DNA of 64,000 nucleotides from [Bacteroides] pectinophilus. GTDB taxonomy: Bacteria > Bacillota > Clostridia > Lachnospirales > Lachnospiraceae. The DNA lies in contig CP102260.1 of the NCBI GenBank assembly GCA_025146925.1, positions 1,783,389-1,847,388 of the forward strand. The letters run 5' to 3'. Each line of letters begins with the position of its first letter. The first letter of the stretch is position 1. Below are positions 63,683 to 64,000 of this stretch, in pieces. Position numbers and translations under genes: made by a program. A model generated the notes under the pieces. That model searched no databases, was not told the DNA's origin, and worked only from the letters and a program-made list of their open reading frames with translations.

Positions 63683-64000
63683 TTATACTTCAAATTTGTA
63701 GCCCATACCCCAGATTGTCTTAATGTATTCTCCCTTCTCTCCCATCTTCTTGCGGAGCTTTTTGACATGTGTATCTATTGTTCTTGCATCTCCAAAATAA
63801 TCATAATTCCACACATTATTAAGAATCTTCTCTCTTGAAAGTGCGATTCCCTTATTATCTATAAAATACTCAAGCAGCTCAAATTCCTTGAAACTCAGGT
63901 CAATCTTCTGACCGTCTATCTTAACTACATGAGCCGACTTATCCATCTCAATTCCGCCAATCTCAATAATCTCTCCGGCATCCTTGGAATATACTCTTCG
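63683..64000 (-). CDS. OmpR/PhoB-family response regulator (C-terminal part)
   Basis: The window holds only the last 105 residues; the receiver domain lies beyond the right edge. The reading frame stays open to base 64000. The winged helix (LSFKEFELLEYFIDN, SREKILNNVW, ARTIDTHVKKLRKKMG, TIWGMGYKFEV) is complete and typical of OmpR-type DNA binding. Its likely kinase partner is at 59298-60791. Confidence 0.93.
   Translation of the reverse strand, partial: RRVYSKDAGEIIEIGGIEMDKSAHVVKIDGQKIDLSFKEFELLEYFIDNKGIALSREKILNNVWNYDYFGDARTIDTHVKKLRKKMGEKGEYIKTIWGMGYKFEV

Overview
The window reads as an AT-rich Gram-positive chromosome of the Clostridia, most likely a motile gut or rumen Lachnospiraceae (Lachnospira/Roseburia-like; genus not provable from sequence alone). 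The reasons are CodY, the dprA-topA-codY order, FliY-type switch proteins, a SpoVAF-like spore protein with a sigma-G-like promoter, pyruvate:ferredoxin oxidoreductase, strong AGGAGG ribosome sites with frequent TTG/GTG starts, and no LPS or secretin genes. Almost every gene lies on the minus strand, so the window reads right to left. Only the AraC-type regulator near 57.3-58.0 kb is on the plus strand. No rRNA, tRNA, CRISPR, prophage or insertion sequence was recognised.

Region 1 (about 20.6 kb down to 1) is one large flagellar operon: flgB, flgC, fliE, fliF, fliG, fliH, fliI, fliJ, a MotE-like gene, fliK, flgD, a TIGR02530-type gene, flgE, flbD, motA, motB, fliL, fliM, fliY (split into two reading frames), cheY, fliO, fliP, fliQ, fliR, flhB and the first codons of flhA. 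It starts at a TATAAT-type promoter just behind the codY terminator. Inverted repeats sit on both sides of flgE and between flgB and flgC. Region 2 (26.4-20.7 kb) is comM-dprA-topA-codY, ending in a terminator.

Region 3 (41.9-26.6 kb) is a Gram-positive type IV pilus operon. It encodes PilC, a small membrane protein, the major pilin, prepilin peptidase, a PilM-PilN fusion, a PilO-like protein, four minor-pilin-like proteins and a 1226-residue secreted DUF5057-like protein. It ends in a terminator. No PilB or PilT motor ATPase is present.

Region 4 (51.2-42.0 kb) is mixed. It holds a spoVAF-like gene, an FkbM methyltransferase with a GT-C membrane glycosyltransferase, the kduI-kduD pectin/uronate pair with its own promoter and terminator, and a compact PHP phosphoesterase / small membrane protein / SH3 protein / trpS group. 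Region 5 (64-51.4 kb) is metabolic and regulatory. It holds nifJ, an ammonium transporter fused to a P-II domain behind a strong leader terminator, the araC-type gene, a GNAT gene, a lipoprotein, a sensor kinase, a PH-like membrane protein, cstA, and the 3' end of an OmpR-type response regulator.

The points most worth following are the split fliY, the pilus operon with its large secreted protein and PilM-PilN fusion, and the amt-P-II fusion with its possible attenuator.
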